From Halomonas ventosae (GTDB lineage: Bacteria; Pseudomonadota; Gammaproteobacteria; Pseudomonadales; Halomonadaceae), in the NCBI RefSeq assembly GCF_004361885.1, contig NZ_SNWH01000012.1:25774-89773 (forward strand): a DNA stretch of 64,000 bases. The letters are read 5' to 3'. Below are positions 13,202 through 21,718 of this stretch, piece after piece. Below the pieces are notes generated by a model that searched no databases, was not told the origin of the DNA, and saw only the letters and a list, made by a program, of their open reading frames with translations. Every line of letters starts with the position of its first letter. The first letter of the stretch is position 1. Made by a program: the position numbers and the translations under genes.

Positions 13202-14560
13202 TTACCCAAGCCGCATCAGGTCGAAATAGAGCGCCATCAGCATCAGGGTGCCGACCAGTGCCAGGCCGATGCGCAGACCCACGGCCTGGGCCCGTTCGGA
13301 CACCGGGCGACCGCGCACCACCTCGATCAGATAGTAGAGCAGATGGCCGCCATCGAGCACCGGGATCGGCAGCAGGTTGAGCACCCCCAGGCTGATCGAC
13401 AGGTAGGCGAGAAAGCTGATGAAACTCGCCACTCCCGCCCGCGCCGAGTCGCCGGAAATCTGCGCGATGGTGATGGGGCCGGAGAGGTTCGACGGCGAGA
13501 TCAGTCCCACCGCCATCTTGCGGATGGCCCCCAGGGTCAGCACCGTCATCTCGCCGGTCTTGGACAGCGACTCGCCCACGGCGGCCAACGGGTTATAGCG
13601 GATCTCGCGACGGTACTTCTCGGGCCAGCTGACGGCCTCGACACCGGCACCGATATAGCCGATGGACACGCCCTCCTTGAGCTCGTTGCGCGCTGGCGTG
13701 ACGGTGAGCTCTAGGCGCTTGCCGTCGCGCCGCACCAGCAGATCGAGGGGCTCACCCGGACTGGCGCGGACCCGGTCGACAAAGGCCATCCAGTCGGCGA
13801 CCGGTTGGCCATCCACTGCGACGATTTTGTCACCCTTCTGCAAGCCAGCATTGGCGGCCGCCTCGCCCTCGACCACCTCGCCGATGACCGCCGGGATTTC
13901 GGGCCGCCAAGGGGTCAGCCCCAGGCTCGGTAGCGGACGGGGGGGATCCTGGCCTACCAGCCAATCTTGCACCGGCAGCCGATAGGTTTGCGGCTCAGCG
14001 GCGGCCTCGTCCCGGGCCTGCACCTCGAGCTTACCGCTCTCGCCAATGGCTGCGATCAGCTTGAGGTTGATCTCATCCCAGGAGCGCACCGCCTCGCCGC
14101 GCACCGCGGTGATCTCCTGGCCCGCCTCGAGACCGCCACGGCTGGCCGGGGAATCGGGCGCCACACTGCCGATCACCGGCGCCACGGTGGTGGTGCCGGC
14201 CACGAACAGCGCCCAGTAGGCGACGATCGCCAGCAGGAAGTTGGCCAGCGGGCCGGCCACAACGACGGCGATACGTTGCCAGACCGACTTGTTGTTGAAC
14301 GCAAGATGGCGCTCGGCGGGATCGACGGGGCCCTCGCGCTCGTCGAGCATCTTCACGTAGCCGCCCAGCGGGATCGCGGCCACCACGAACTCGGTGCCGT
14401 GATGGTCGCGGCGTGACCACAGCGGCTTGCCGAAGCCCACCGAGAAGCGCAGCACCTTGACGCCGCAGCGCCGGGCCACCCAGAAGTGGCCGAACTCGTG
14501 GAAGGTGATCAACAGGCCGAGCACCACGATCACGGCCAGCACGTTCTGGATCAGGGCCAA
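13202..14560 (-). CDS. rseP: Site-2 metalloprotease RseP
   Basis: RseP is an inner-membrane intramembrane zinc protease. It makes the second cut in the anti-sigma factor RseA to release sigma-E, and it removes remnant signal peptides. The 452-aa protein has the zinc motif HEFGH at residues 21-25 in the first membrane helix, two PDZ domains in the middle (about 120-310), and the LNLLPIPVLDGGH motif carrying the third zinc ligand near the C terminus. It lies between dxr and bamA as in most gammaproteobacteria. Confidence 0.97.
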   Translation of the reverse strand: MALIQNVLAVIVVLGLLITFHEFGHFWVARRCGVKVLRFSVGFGKPLWSRRDHHGTEFVVAAIPLGGYVKMLDEREGPVDPAERHLAFNNKSVWQRIAVVVAGPLANFLLAIVAYWALFVAGTTTVAPVIGSVAPDSPASRGGLEAGQEITAVRGEAVRSWDEINLKLIAAIGESGKLEVQARDEAAAEPQTYRLPVQDWLVGQDPPRPLPSLGLTPWRPEIPAVIGEVVEGEAAANAGLQKGDKIVAVDGQPVADWMAFVDRVRASPGEPLDLLVRRDGKRLELTVTPARNELKEGVSIGYIGAGVEAVSWPEKYRREIRYNPLAAVGESLSKTGEMTVLTLGAIRKMAVGLISPSNLSGPITIAQISGDSARAGVASFISFLAYLSISLGVLNLLPIPVLDGGHLLYYLIEVVRGRPVSERAQAVGLRIGLALVGTLMLMALYFDLMRLG

Positions 14561-14599
14561 GACAATCTCCTTGCAGTCAAGAGCGTAGAGGTGCGAGCA

Positions 14600-15781
14600 T
14601 TATTGCCGCACCAGCCAGGCGTGCGCCGCCCGCCGGGCGAGGACATCGGCCTCGAGGATGGTCTCGAGATCTTTGGCCGGCACCACTGGGCGCGCATCGC
14701 GCACCCGGGCCACCAGCTCGCCAATCTCGGTGAAACCGAGGCGACCGGCCAGGAAGGCCTCCACCGCCACCTCGTTGGCAGCATTAAGCACCGCCGGCGC
14801 CGTGCCACCCGCGGCCATGGCCTCGCGGGCCAGGCGCAGGCACGGGAAGGCCGCCTCGTCGGCGGGTTCAAAATCGAGCCGGGCGACCTGAAACAGATCC
14901 AGCGCCTCCACGCCGGCGTCGATGCGCTCCGGCCAGGCCAGGCCATAGGCGATGGGGGTTCGCATGTCGGGATTGCCCAGCTGGGCGATCACCGAACCGT
15001 CGCTGTAGGCCGCCATGGAGTGGATCACGCTCTGGGGGTGGACCACCACCTGAATCTGCTCGGGACGGGCATCGAACAGCCAGCACGCCTCGATCAACTC
15101 GAGCCCCTTGTTCATCAGGGTGGCGCTGTCCACCGAGATCTTGCGCCCCATCGACCAGTTGGGATGGGCACAGGCCTGGTTCGGCGTCACTTCGGCCAAT
15201 GCCTCACGCGACCAGCCGCGAAAAGGGCCGCCCGAGGCGGTCAGCAGTAATTGCCTGACGCCGTGGCGCCCCAGGCCGCCACGATGCTCGACGGGTAGAC
15301 ACTGGTAGATGGCATTATGTTCGGAATCGATGGGCAGCAGGGTGGCGCCATGGCGCGCCACAGCTTCCATGAACAGCGCCCCCGACGTCACCAGGGTCTC
15401 CTTGTTGGCCAGCAGAACCCGCTTGCCGGCCTTCACCGCGGCCAGCGTCGGCAACAGGCCGGCGGCTCCGACGATGGCCGCCATCACGCAGTCCACCTCG
15501 GGCGCCTCGGCCACCTCGACCAACGCCTGGCTACCGGCGAGCACCTCGGTGGCAAGCCCCGCCTCGGCCAGCTGCCCGCGCAGCCAGGCGGCATCTTCCT
15601 CGGCATCGAGCACGGCCACCGCCGGATGGTGGCGCCGGCACTGGGCCAGCAGCGCCTCCCGGGAGCGGTGAGCGGTCAGGGCATGGACCCGGTAGCGGTC
15701 AGGATGGCGGCCGAGCACATCCAGGGTGCTGGTGCCGATCGAGCCAGTGGCGCCCAGCACGGTCACGCGGCTTATCGTCAC
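14600..15781 (-). CDS. dxr: 1-deoxy-D-xylulose 5-phosphate reductoisomerase
   Basis: Dxr (IspC) converts DXP to 2-C-methyl-D-erythritol 4-phosphate with NADPH, the committed step of the MEP isoprenoid pathway. The 393-aa protein starts [22 protein letters not shown] with the NADPH-binding [30 protein letters not shown] and [10 protein letters not shown] form the active-site and metal/substrate loops. It overlaps the cdsA stop by 4 bases (ATGA). Confidence 0.97.
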   Translation of the reverse strand: MTISRVTVLGATGSIGTSTLDVLGRHPDRYRVHALTAHRSREALLAQCRRHHPAVAVLDAEEDAAWLRGQLAEAGLATEVLAGSQALVEVAEAPEVDCVMAAIVGAAGLLPTLAAVKAGKRVLLANKETLVTSGALFMEAVARHGATLLPIDSEHNAIYQCLPVEHRGGLGRHGVRQLLLTASGGPFRGWSREALAEVTPNQACAHPNWSMGRKISVDSATLMNKGLELIEACWLFDARPEQIQVVVHPQSVIHSMAAYSDGSVIAQLGNPDMRTPIAYGLAWPERIDAGVEALDLFQVARLDFEPADEAAFPCLRLAREAMAAGGTAPAVLNAANEVAVEAFLAGRLGFTEIGELVARVRDARPVVPAKDLETILEADVLARRAAHAWLVRQ

Positions 15782-16599
15782 AGCCCCCCCCCATGCAGCA
15801 GCGCGAACAGCGGCACCGCCGCGGTCAGGCTGTCGACCCGGTCGAGCATCCCGCCGTGGCCGGGCAGCAGCTGGCTGGAATCCTTGAGGCCACGATGGCG
15901 CTTGAGCATGCTCTCCAGCAGGTCACCCAGCACCGAGGCCAGCGTCACCAGCGCTGTTGCCAGCAGCAGCAACAGGCCGCCGGCGACACCCAGCTCCTGC
16001 CAGGCGGCGAAGCCGGTCGCCAGCAGCGCGGTGACCGCCAGGCCGCCGGCTACGCCCTCCCAGGTCTTGCCGGGGCTAACGCTGGGGGCGAGCTTGTGAC
16101 GGCCCAGAGTCCGGCCGACGAAGTAAGCGCCGATGTCGGCGCCCCACACCAGCAGTAGCACGAACAGCAGCCAGATGGTGCCATCCTCGCGCAGCACGCT
16201 GAAACCCACCCAGGTCGGTAGCAGCACCCAGAGCCCCATGGCCAGGCGCATGCCGGTCGACCGCCACTGCGCGAGGCGCGCAGGGTAACCGGTCACCCAG
16301 TAAAGGTTGACCAGCCAGCCCAGCACGCCCAGCCACAGCGGCCAGGCCGAGAGCACAGCCCCGCTCGCCCAGCACAGCGCCATCAGCACGGCGAGGCCCA
16401 CCACCGAGAGCAGGCGACGGCTCGGCGCCCTGAGGCCGGCGAGATTGGTCCACTCCCAGGCAGCGAGCAGTACGATGGCGGCGGTGAACAACCTGAACCC
16501 CACATCCGCCAGGCCGAACAACCCGAATAAGGCCAGCGGAATTAGCCAGGCCGCGGTGAGGATTCGCTGTCTAAGCACCCTGTGCCTCGATCTGCTCAT
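15778..16599 (-). CDS. cdsA: Phosphatidate cytidylyltransferase
   Basis: CdsA makes CDP-diacylglycerol from phosphatidate and CTP in the inner membrane. The 273-aa protein has about eight hydrophobic segments. Near the C terminus is the family signature: [21 protein letters not shown] followed by MLDRVDS. Its start lies 29 bases inside the 3' end of uppS, and its stop overlaps the dxr start, so translation is tightly coupled in uppS-cdsA-dxr. Confidence 0.96.
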   Translation of the reverse strand: MSRSRHRVLRQRILTAAWLIPLALFGLFGLADVGFRLFTAAIVLLAAWEWTNLAGLRAPSRRLLSVVGLAVLMALCWASGAVLSAWPLWLGVLGWLVNLYWVTGYPARLAQWRSTGMRLAMGLWVLLPTWVGFSVLREDGTIWLLFVLLLVWGADIGAYFVGRTLGRHKLAPSVSPGKTWEGVAGGLAVTALLATGFAAWQELGVAGGLLLLLATALVTLASVLGDLLESMLKRHRGLKDSSQLLPGHGGMLDRVDSLTAAVPLFALLHGGGL

Positions 16600-17359
16600 C
16601 GGTCATGCCAAAGCGCCGCTGGCGCCCTTGGAAGTCGGCCAGCGCACGGTCGAAGGCGACGGCGTCGAAGTCGGGCCATAGCACGGGGGTGAAGTGGAGC
16701 TCGGCATAAGCCATCTGCCAGAGCAGGAAATTGGAAATGCGCTGCTCGCCGCTGGTGCGGATACACAGATCCACGGGGGCGTCGCCGGACAGGCTTACCG
16801 CCTCGTCGAGGGCCTGCTCGTCGACCGCCTCGGGGTCGAGTTCTCCGGCGGCAACCCGCTCGGCCAGCCGCCGCGCGGCCATAGCGATATCCCAGCGCCC
16901 CCCGTAGTTGGCGGCGATCACCAGGTGCAGGCCGGTGTTGTCTCGCGTCAGCGCCTCGGCGCTGACGATATACTTCTGGATCGAGGTGGAAAAAGCGCTG
17001 CGATCGCCGATCACCGACAGGCGGATGCCGTGTCGGTGCAGCTTCTTGACCTCGCGTTTGAGCGCCAGAAGAAAGAGCTCCATCAGCGCATTGACCTCGC
17101 TGGCCGGCCGCTTCCAGTTTTCGCTGGAGAAGGCGAACAGCGTGAGGGTTTCGATGCCACGCTCGGCGGCTCGACGGATCACGGCACGCACCGCCTCGAC
17201 ACCGGCATGGTGGCCGCGCACCCCGGACAGGCCACGCGACTTCGCCCAGCGATTATTGCCATCCATGATGATGGCCACATGATGCGGCAGGGGCGCCTCG
17301 CCAACGAGGGGCCTGTCGTCGAAAGTGGCCCTGTCAGGGGGGGGCTGCGGTGACGTCAT
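16571..17359 (-). CDS. uppS: Di-trans,poly-cis-undecaprenyl-diphosphate synthase
   Basis: UppS adds eight isopentenyl units to farnesyl diphosphate to make the C55 carrier for peptidoglycan and O-antigen. I chose the ATG at 17359 (262 aa, close to E. coli UppS), because the upstream frame needs a TTG start and has no family similarity. The catalytic Asp33 is in VAIIMDGNNRWAKSRG. The FAFSSENW block and the C-terminal DLCIRTSGEQRISNFLLWQ are family signatures. Confidence 0.95.
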   Translation of the reverse strand: MTSPQPPPDRATFDDRPLVGEAPLPHHVAIIMDGNNRWAKSRGLSGVRGHHAGVEAVRAVIRRAAERGIETLTLFAFSSENWKRPASEVNALMELFLLALKREVKKLHRHGIRLSVIGDRSAFSTSIQKYIVSAEALTRDNTGLHLVIAANYGGRWDIAMAARRLAERVAAGELDPEAVDEQALDEAVSLSGDAPVDLCIRTSGEQRISNFLLWQMAYAELHFTPVLWPDFDAVAFDRALADFQGRQRRFGMTDEQIEAQGA

Positions 17360-17420
17360 GATGTCTCGCATGGCGGATAAGCGTATTGCGCCCGACAAGC
17401 CGCGGCGGCGCCTGTCAGCC

Positions 17421-17978
17421 TCAGACCTGCATCAGGTCGCGTTCCTTGGACTCCAGCGCCTTGTCGATCTCGGCGATGATGCTGTCGGTGAGCTTCTGGA
17501 TCGCCTCCTCGGCCTGATGTTGCTCGTCCTCGGTGATCGCCTTCTCCTTGAGCAGCGACTTGAGATCGCCGTTGGCATCGCGACGCACATTGCGCACCGC
17601 CACCCGGGCATGCTCGGCCTCCTGGCGGGCCTGCTTGATGTAGCCCTTGCGCGTCTCCTCGGTGAGCATCGGCATAGGCACGCGGATCACGTTGCCGGCA
17701 CTGGCCGGGTTGAGGCCGAGATCGGAGGTCATGATGGCCTTCTCGATCTTGGGCACCATCTGCTGCTCCCAGGGCACCACGCTCAGGGTTCTGGCGTCCT
17801 CGACGTTGATCGAGGCCACCTGGTTGAGTGGCACCTGGCTGCCGTAGTACTCCACGGTCACCGCATCCAGGATGCTGGAGTGCGCGCGACCGGTGCGAAT
17901 CTTGTTGAAGTTCTGGTGAAGGGCCTCGAGGCTCTTCTGCATGCGGCTCTGCGCATCTTTCTTGATGTCGTCGATCAC
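17421..17978 (-). CDS. frr: Ribosome recycling factor
   Basis: RRF splits post-termination ribosomes together with EF-G. I place the start at the GTG at 17978, which follows AGAGGG at suitable spacing and gives 185 aa, exactly the family length; the open frame continues upstream to a TTG that would overlap pyrH. The sequence shows KIRTGRAHSSILD, VEYYGSQVPLNQ and the C-terminal VRNVRRDAN stretch, all typical. It follows pyrH by 4 bases. Confidence 0.96.
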   Translation of the reverse strand: MIDDIKKDAQSRMQKSLEALHQNFNKIRTGRAHSSILDAVTVEYYGSQVPLNQVASINVEDARTLSVVPWEQQMVPKIEKAIMTSDLGLNPASAGNVIRVPMPMLTEETRKGYIKQARQEAEHARVAVRNVRRDANGDLKSLLKEKAITEDEQHQAEEAIQKLTDSIIAEIDKALESKERDLMQV

Positions 17979-17982
17979 TGTC

Positions 17983-18750
17983 TTACCCTCTGTCAATCAG
18001 CGTGCCTTCCTTGCCACCCACCACCAGGTTCAGCAGGGCACCCGGTTTGTTCATGTTGAAGACCCGCACCGGCATGTCATGGTCCCGCACCAGGCAGATG
18101 GCGGTCAAATCCATCACCCCGAGCTTCTGATCGAGCGCATCATCGTAGGACAGCTGTTCGTACTTGACCGCGTCGGGGTGCCTGATCGGGTCCTTGTCGT
18201 AGACCCCATCGACCTTGGTGGCCTTGACCACCACGTCGGCATCGATCTCGATGCCGCGCAGGCAGGCCGCGGAGTCGGTAGTGAAGAAGGGATTGCCGGT
18301 GCCGGCCGAGAACAGTACCACGTCGCCGGACGTCAGGTAGCGGATGGCGGTTCGGCGGTCGTAATGCTCCACCACGCCACTCATCGGAATCGCCGACATC
18401 ACTCGCGAGCGGATATTGGAGCGCTCCAGCGCATCGCGCATCGCCAGGGCATTCATCACCGTGGCCAGCATGCCCATGTGATCGCCGGTGACCCGGTCCA
18501 TGCCGGCCTCGTGCAGGGCCGCCCCGCGGAACAGATTGCCGCCGCCGACGACGATGCCGACCTGGACGCCGATCCCTACCAGCTGGCCGATCTCCAGCGC
18601 CAGGCGATCCAGCACCTTGGGATCGATGCCGAATTCGGCATCGCCGGTCAGCGCCTCGCCGGAGAGCTTGAGCAGGATGCGCTTGTACTTGGACACCTGA
18701 GCGCGGGTCTTCTCGGGCTTGCTGGGGGCAGGGTGATCGGCACTGGTCAT
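17983..18750 (-). CDS. pyrH: UMP kinase
   Basis: PyrH phosphorylates UMP to UDP with ATP and is a hexameric amino-acid-kinase-family enzyme distinct from eukaryotic UMP/CMP kinase. The ATG at 18750 follows GGGAG by 7 bases and gives 255 aa. It begins [20 protein letters not shown], then the core [35 protein letters not shown] and [13 protein letters not shown] are nucleotide-binding and catalytic loops. The N-terminal 18 residues are an extension over E. coli PyrH. Confidence 0.96.
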   Translation of the reverse strand: MTSADHPAPSKPEKTRAQVSKYKRILLKLSGEALTGDAEFGIDPKVLDRLALEIGQLVGIGVQVGIVVGGGNLFRGAALHEAGMDRVTGDHMGMLATVMNALAMRDALERSNIRSRVMSAIPMSGVVEHYDRRTAIRYLTSGDVVLFSAGTGNPFFTTDSAACLRGIEIDADVVVKATKVDGVYDKDPIRHPDAVKYEQLSYDDALDQKLGVMDLTAICLVRDHDMPVRVFNMNKPGALLNLVVGGKEGTLIDRG

Positions 18751-18816
18751 GGGGTGTCTCCCGGATTCTCGACGCTTGGGATCTGGTGGATGGCCGGATT
18801 CACCGGCCGGATACAC

Positions 18817-18844
18817 GATGGCGTGCGCTCGCGCGCACGCCATC
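18817..18844 (-). terminator. Perfect 12-bp stem-loop between tsf and pyrH
   Basis: GATGGCGTGCGC (18817-18828) is perfectly complementary to 18833-18844 around a TCGC tetraloop, in the 115-base gap after tsf. There is no T-run after the stem on the minus strand, so it is not a standard intrinsic terminator. It may be an RNA-processing or stability element, or a weak attenuator. Confidence 0.5.
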
Positions 18845-18865
18845 TTCATACTTGAACCTGAGACC

Positions 18866-19735
18866 TCAGCTGCGCTTGGCCTGTTCCATCACTTCCTTGG
18901 CGAAGTCGACCTCTTCCTTCTCAATGCCCTCGCCCACCTCGAAACGGGTGAAGCCGACCACCTCGCCGCCGGCCGCCTTGACGAACTCGCCCACGGTCTG
19001 GTCCGGGTTCTTGACGAAGGGCTGCTCGGTCAGGCTGTTCTCGGCCAGGTACTTCTTCAGCCGGCCCTGAACCATCTTCTCGGCGATCTGCTCAGGCTTG
19101 CCGGCCATATCGGGCTGCGCCAGGATGATCGACTTCTCGGCATCGAGCTGTGCCTGGGGCATGTCCTGGGGACGCGCCACGGCCGGGTTGATGGCCGCGA
19201 CGTGCATGGCAACGTCCTTGGCCACCTCGGGGTTGCCGCCCTTAAGCACGGTCAGCACGCCGATGCGGCCGCCATGCACATATTCGCCGACCAGCTGACC
19301 TTCGCCGGCTTCGACGACCACGCAGCGACGCACGCCGATGTTCTCGCCGATCTTCTGCACCAGCTGCTCGCGGGCAGTTTCCAGTGGCCCTTCCATCACT
19401 GCGGCCACGTCTTCGCTCCTGGCGGAGAAGAAGGCATCGGTGATCTTCTCGGCGAAGGCCTTGAAGTTGTCGTCACGGGCGACGAAGTCGGTCTCGGAGT
19501 TGATCTCGACCATCACACCGTAGCTGGCATCATCCGCCACACGGGTCACCACGACGCCCTCGGCGGCGGTGCGGCCAGCCTTCTTGGCGGCCTTGAGGCC
19601 GGAGTTCTTGCGCAGGTTCTCGATGGCCTGCTCGATGTCACCATCGGTCTCGGTGAGTGCCTTCTTGCACTCCATCATGCCGAGCCCGGTGCGCTCGCGC
19701 AGTTCCTTGACCTGGGAGGCGCTGATAGCTGCCAT
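18866..19735 (-). CDS. tsf: Elongation factor Ts
   Basis: EF-Ts is the guanine-nucleotide exchange factor for EF-Tu. I chose the ATG at 19735, which starts [27 protein letters not shown], the canonical N terminus. The reading frame runs on upstream without similarity. The protein is 289 aa with the TDFVAR motif ([12 protein letters not shown]) that contacts the EF-Tu G domain. It follows rpsB after a 136-base gap with an intrinsic hairpin. Confidence 0.97.
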   Translation of the reverse strand: MAAISASQVKELRERTGLGMMECKKALTETDGDIEQAIENLRKNSGLKAAKKAGRTAAEGVVVTRVADDASYGVMVEINSETDFVARDDNFKAFAEKITDAFFSARSEDVAAVMEGPLETAREQLVQKIGENIGVRRCVVVEAGEGQLVGEYVHGGRIGVLTVLKGGNPEVAKDVAMHVAAINPAVARPQDMPQAQLDAEKSIILAQPDMAGKPEQIAEKMVQGRLKKYLAENSLTEQPFVKNPDQTVGEFVKAAGGEVVGFTRFEVGEGIEKEEVDFAKEVMEQAKRS

Positions 19736-19788
19736 GGTAGTGTCCTCTGAATGGTTCGACCTGGATATGGATAGCAAAGCAGAGAAAC

Positions 19789-19808
19789 AAGGGGGCCTGA
19801 GCCCCCTT
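19789..19808 (-). terminator. Hairpin (attenuator) between rpsB and tsf
   Basis: AAGGGGGC (19789-19796) pairs with GCCCCCTT (19801-19808) around a four-base loop. On the minus strand the stem is followed by GTTTCTCT, a short T-rich tract. In E. coli a partial terminator between rpsB and tsf lowers tsf expression; this is probably equivalent. Confidence 0.65.
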
Positions 19809-19871
19809 GCGCCTGTCCGGCGGGCCGCCAACGACGTGACGACACGGCGACCGGCCCAGGCGGGCCGATGC

Positions 19872-20618
19872 TCACTCGGCGGCGGCGTCGCTCTGGCTCT
19901 CTTCGACGTCGGTGACCTCGACGAATTCATCGGGACGGCCTTCCTTCGCACGGGCGCAGGCGTCGGCGATGGCCTTGACATAGATCTGGATGGCCCGAAT
20001 GGAGTCATCGTTGCCCGGGATCACGTAGTCGACGCCATCGGGATCGGAGTTGGTATCCACCACGCCGATGACCGGAATGCCCAGCTTGTTCGCCTCGTTG
20101 ATGGCGATGCGCTCGTGGTCGACGTCGATCACGAACAGGGCATCGGGCAGGCCGCCCATTTCCTTGATACCGCCCACCGACCGCTCGAGCTTGTCCTGCT
20201 CGCGGGTCGCCATCAGCACTTCCTTCTTGGTCAGCTTCTCGAAGGTGCCGTCCTCGTGCATGGTCTCGAGGTCGCGCAGGCGCTTGATGGAGACGCGAAT
20301 GGTCTTGTAGTTGGTCAGCATGCCGCCTAGCCAGCGATGGTTGACGAATGGCTGGCCGACGCGCTGAGCTTCTTCCTTGATGATCTTGCTCGCACTGCGC
20401 TTGGTGCCGACGAACAGGATCTTGTTGTTGGCCGCGGCCATCTTCTCGACCACATCGATGGCCTCGTTGAGGGCCGGCAGGGTGTGCTCGAGGTTGATGA
20501 TATGGATCTTGTTGCGTGCGCCGAAGATGTACTTGCTCATCTTCGGGTTCCAGTACTTGGTCTGGTGACCGAAGTGAGCGCCTGCCTTCAGCAGGTCACG
20601 CATATTGACGTGTGCCAT
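19872..20618 (-). CDS. rpsB: 30S ribosomal protein S2
   Basis: S2 is a late-assembling protein of the small ribosomal subunit. The ATG at 20618, preceded by AGGAGT, gives 248 aa. It begins [20 protein letters not shown] and contains the S2 signatures [15 protein letters not shown] and [19 protein letters not shown]. The C-terminal tail is acidic ([14 protein letters not shown]). Genes rpsB-tsf-pyrH-frr follow in order. Confidence 0.97.
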   Translation of the reverse strand: MAHVNMRDLLKAGAHFGHQTKYWNPKMSKYIFGARNKIHIINLEHTLPALNEAIDVVEKMAAANNKILFVGTKRSASKIIKEEAQRVGQPFVNHRWLGGMLTNYKTIRVSIKRLRDLETMHEDGTFEKLTKKEVLMATREQDKLERSVGGIKEMGGLPDALFVIDVDHERIAINEANKLGIPVIGVVDTNSDPDGVDYVIPGNDDSIRAIQIYVKAIADACARAKEGRPDEFVEVTDVEESQSDAAAE

Positions 20619-20857
20619 GGATGACTCCTGGAAAAATCGGGTTAGGCCTCCACGCACCCCATGGATCCGACCGCCGCGGCTCGTCGCCAGAGACGCGACA
20701 GCACCCGGGACCATGTGACGGTGCATGTGTGATTTCAAGGCATTGCATGGATCATTGAGCGCGTATCCGGGTCTCGCCGAAGCACCGACGGGTCGGCAGG
20801 GCTCCGCGATTGCAGGAAAGCGCGCAGCTTTATACCATGGATGACCGCCGAGATGAA
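20619..20857 (-). promoter_or_regulatory. rpsB promoter and about 200-nt leader
   Basis: The 298-base gap between the divergent rpsB and map genes holds no gene. On the minus strand TATAAA (20829-20834) lies 17 bases from TTCATC (20852-20857), a plausible strong -10 with a weak -35. This predicts a leader of about 200 nt before the rpsB ATG. In E. coli and relatives the rpsB leader binds S2 to repress rpsB-tsf; the long leader here is consistent with that, but I did not fold it. Confidence 0.45.
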
Positions 20858-20916
20858 GTCGCCCGCTGCTCGAGCTCGCCGTAATCTGGGCGACACCACC
20901 CCTGATCCGAGATTCC

Positions 20917-21708
20917 ATGAACGTACCCATCAAGACCCCCGACGAGATCGAGAAGATGCGCGAGGCGGGCCGCCAGGCCGCCAGCGTGTTCGAGATGATC
21001 ATCCCCCACGTGAAGGCTGGCGTGAGCACCGGCGAGCTGGACCGACGCTGCCACGACTACATTGTCGACGAGCTCGGCTCCACCCCGGCACCGCTCGACT
21101 ACCATGGCTTCCCCAAGTCGATCTGCACCTCGATCAACCACGTGGTCTGCCACGGCATCCCCGATGACGCCAAGAAGCTCAAGAAGGGCGACATCATGAA
21201 CATCGACATCACTGTGAAGACCGCCGACGGCTATCACGGCGACTCCAGCATGATGTTCATCATCGGCGAGACCATCCAGGGCGAACGGCTGTGCCGGGTC
21301 ACCCAGGAGTGCCTCTACCGCAGCATCGCCCTGGTGCGCCCGGGCGTGCACCTCTCGGAACTGGCCCGCGCCATCCAGTTCCACGCCGAGGCCAACGGCT
21401 ACTCGGTGGTGCGCGACTTCTGCGGGCACGGCATCGGCGCCGGCTTCCACGAGGATCCGCAGATCCTGCACTACGACGGCTATGCTCCCGAGGCCGACAT
21501 TGCCCTCCAGGCAGGCATGTGTTTCACCATCGAGCCGATGATCAATGTCGGCGACCATCGCACCAAGGTGCTGCGCGACGGCTGGACCGCGGTAACCAAG
21601 GACAGGAGCCTGAGCGCCCAGTGGGAGCACACGCTGCTGGTCACCACCACGGGCGTGGAGGTACTCACCGCCCGAAGCGACGAAGACCTCTCCTTCCTCG
21701 ACCGCTGA
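20917..21708 (+). CDS. map: Methionine aminopeptidase, type I
   Basis: Map removes the N-terminal methionine from nascent proteins. The 263-aa type Ia enzyme starts [18 protein letters not shown]. Metal ligands are visible: Asp97 in NIDITV, Asp109 in GYHGDSS, the His in [13 protein letters not shown], the Glu in FTIEPMIN, and the Glu in WEHTLLVT. It is transcribed divergently from rpsB, as in E. coli, and is followed after 10 bases by glnD. Confidence 0.97.
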   Translation: MNVPIKTPDEIEKMREAGRQAASVFEMIIPHVKAGVSTGELDRRCHDYIVDELGSTPAPLDYHGFPKSICTSINHVVCHGIPDDAKKLKKGDIMNIDITVKTADGYHGDSSMMFIIGETIQGERLCRVTQECLYRSIALVRPGVHLSELARAIQFHAEANGYSVVRDFCGHGIGAGFHEDPQILHYDGYAPEADIALQAGMCFTIEPMINVGDHRTKVLRDGWTAVTKDRSLSAQWEHTLLVTTTGVEVLTARSDEDLSFLDR

Positions 21709-21718
21709 GTCGCTCGCC

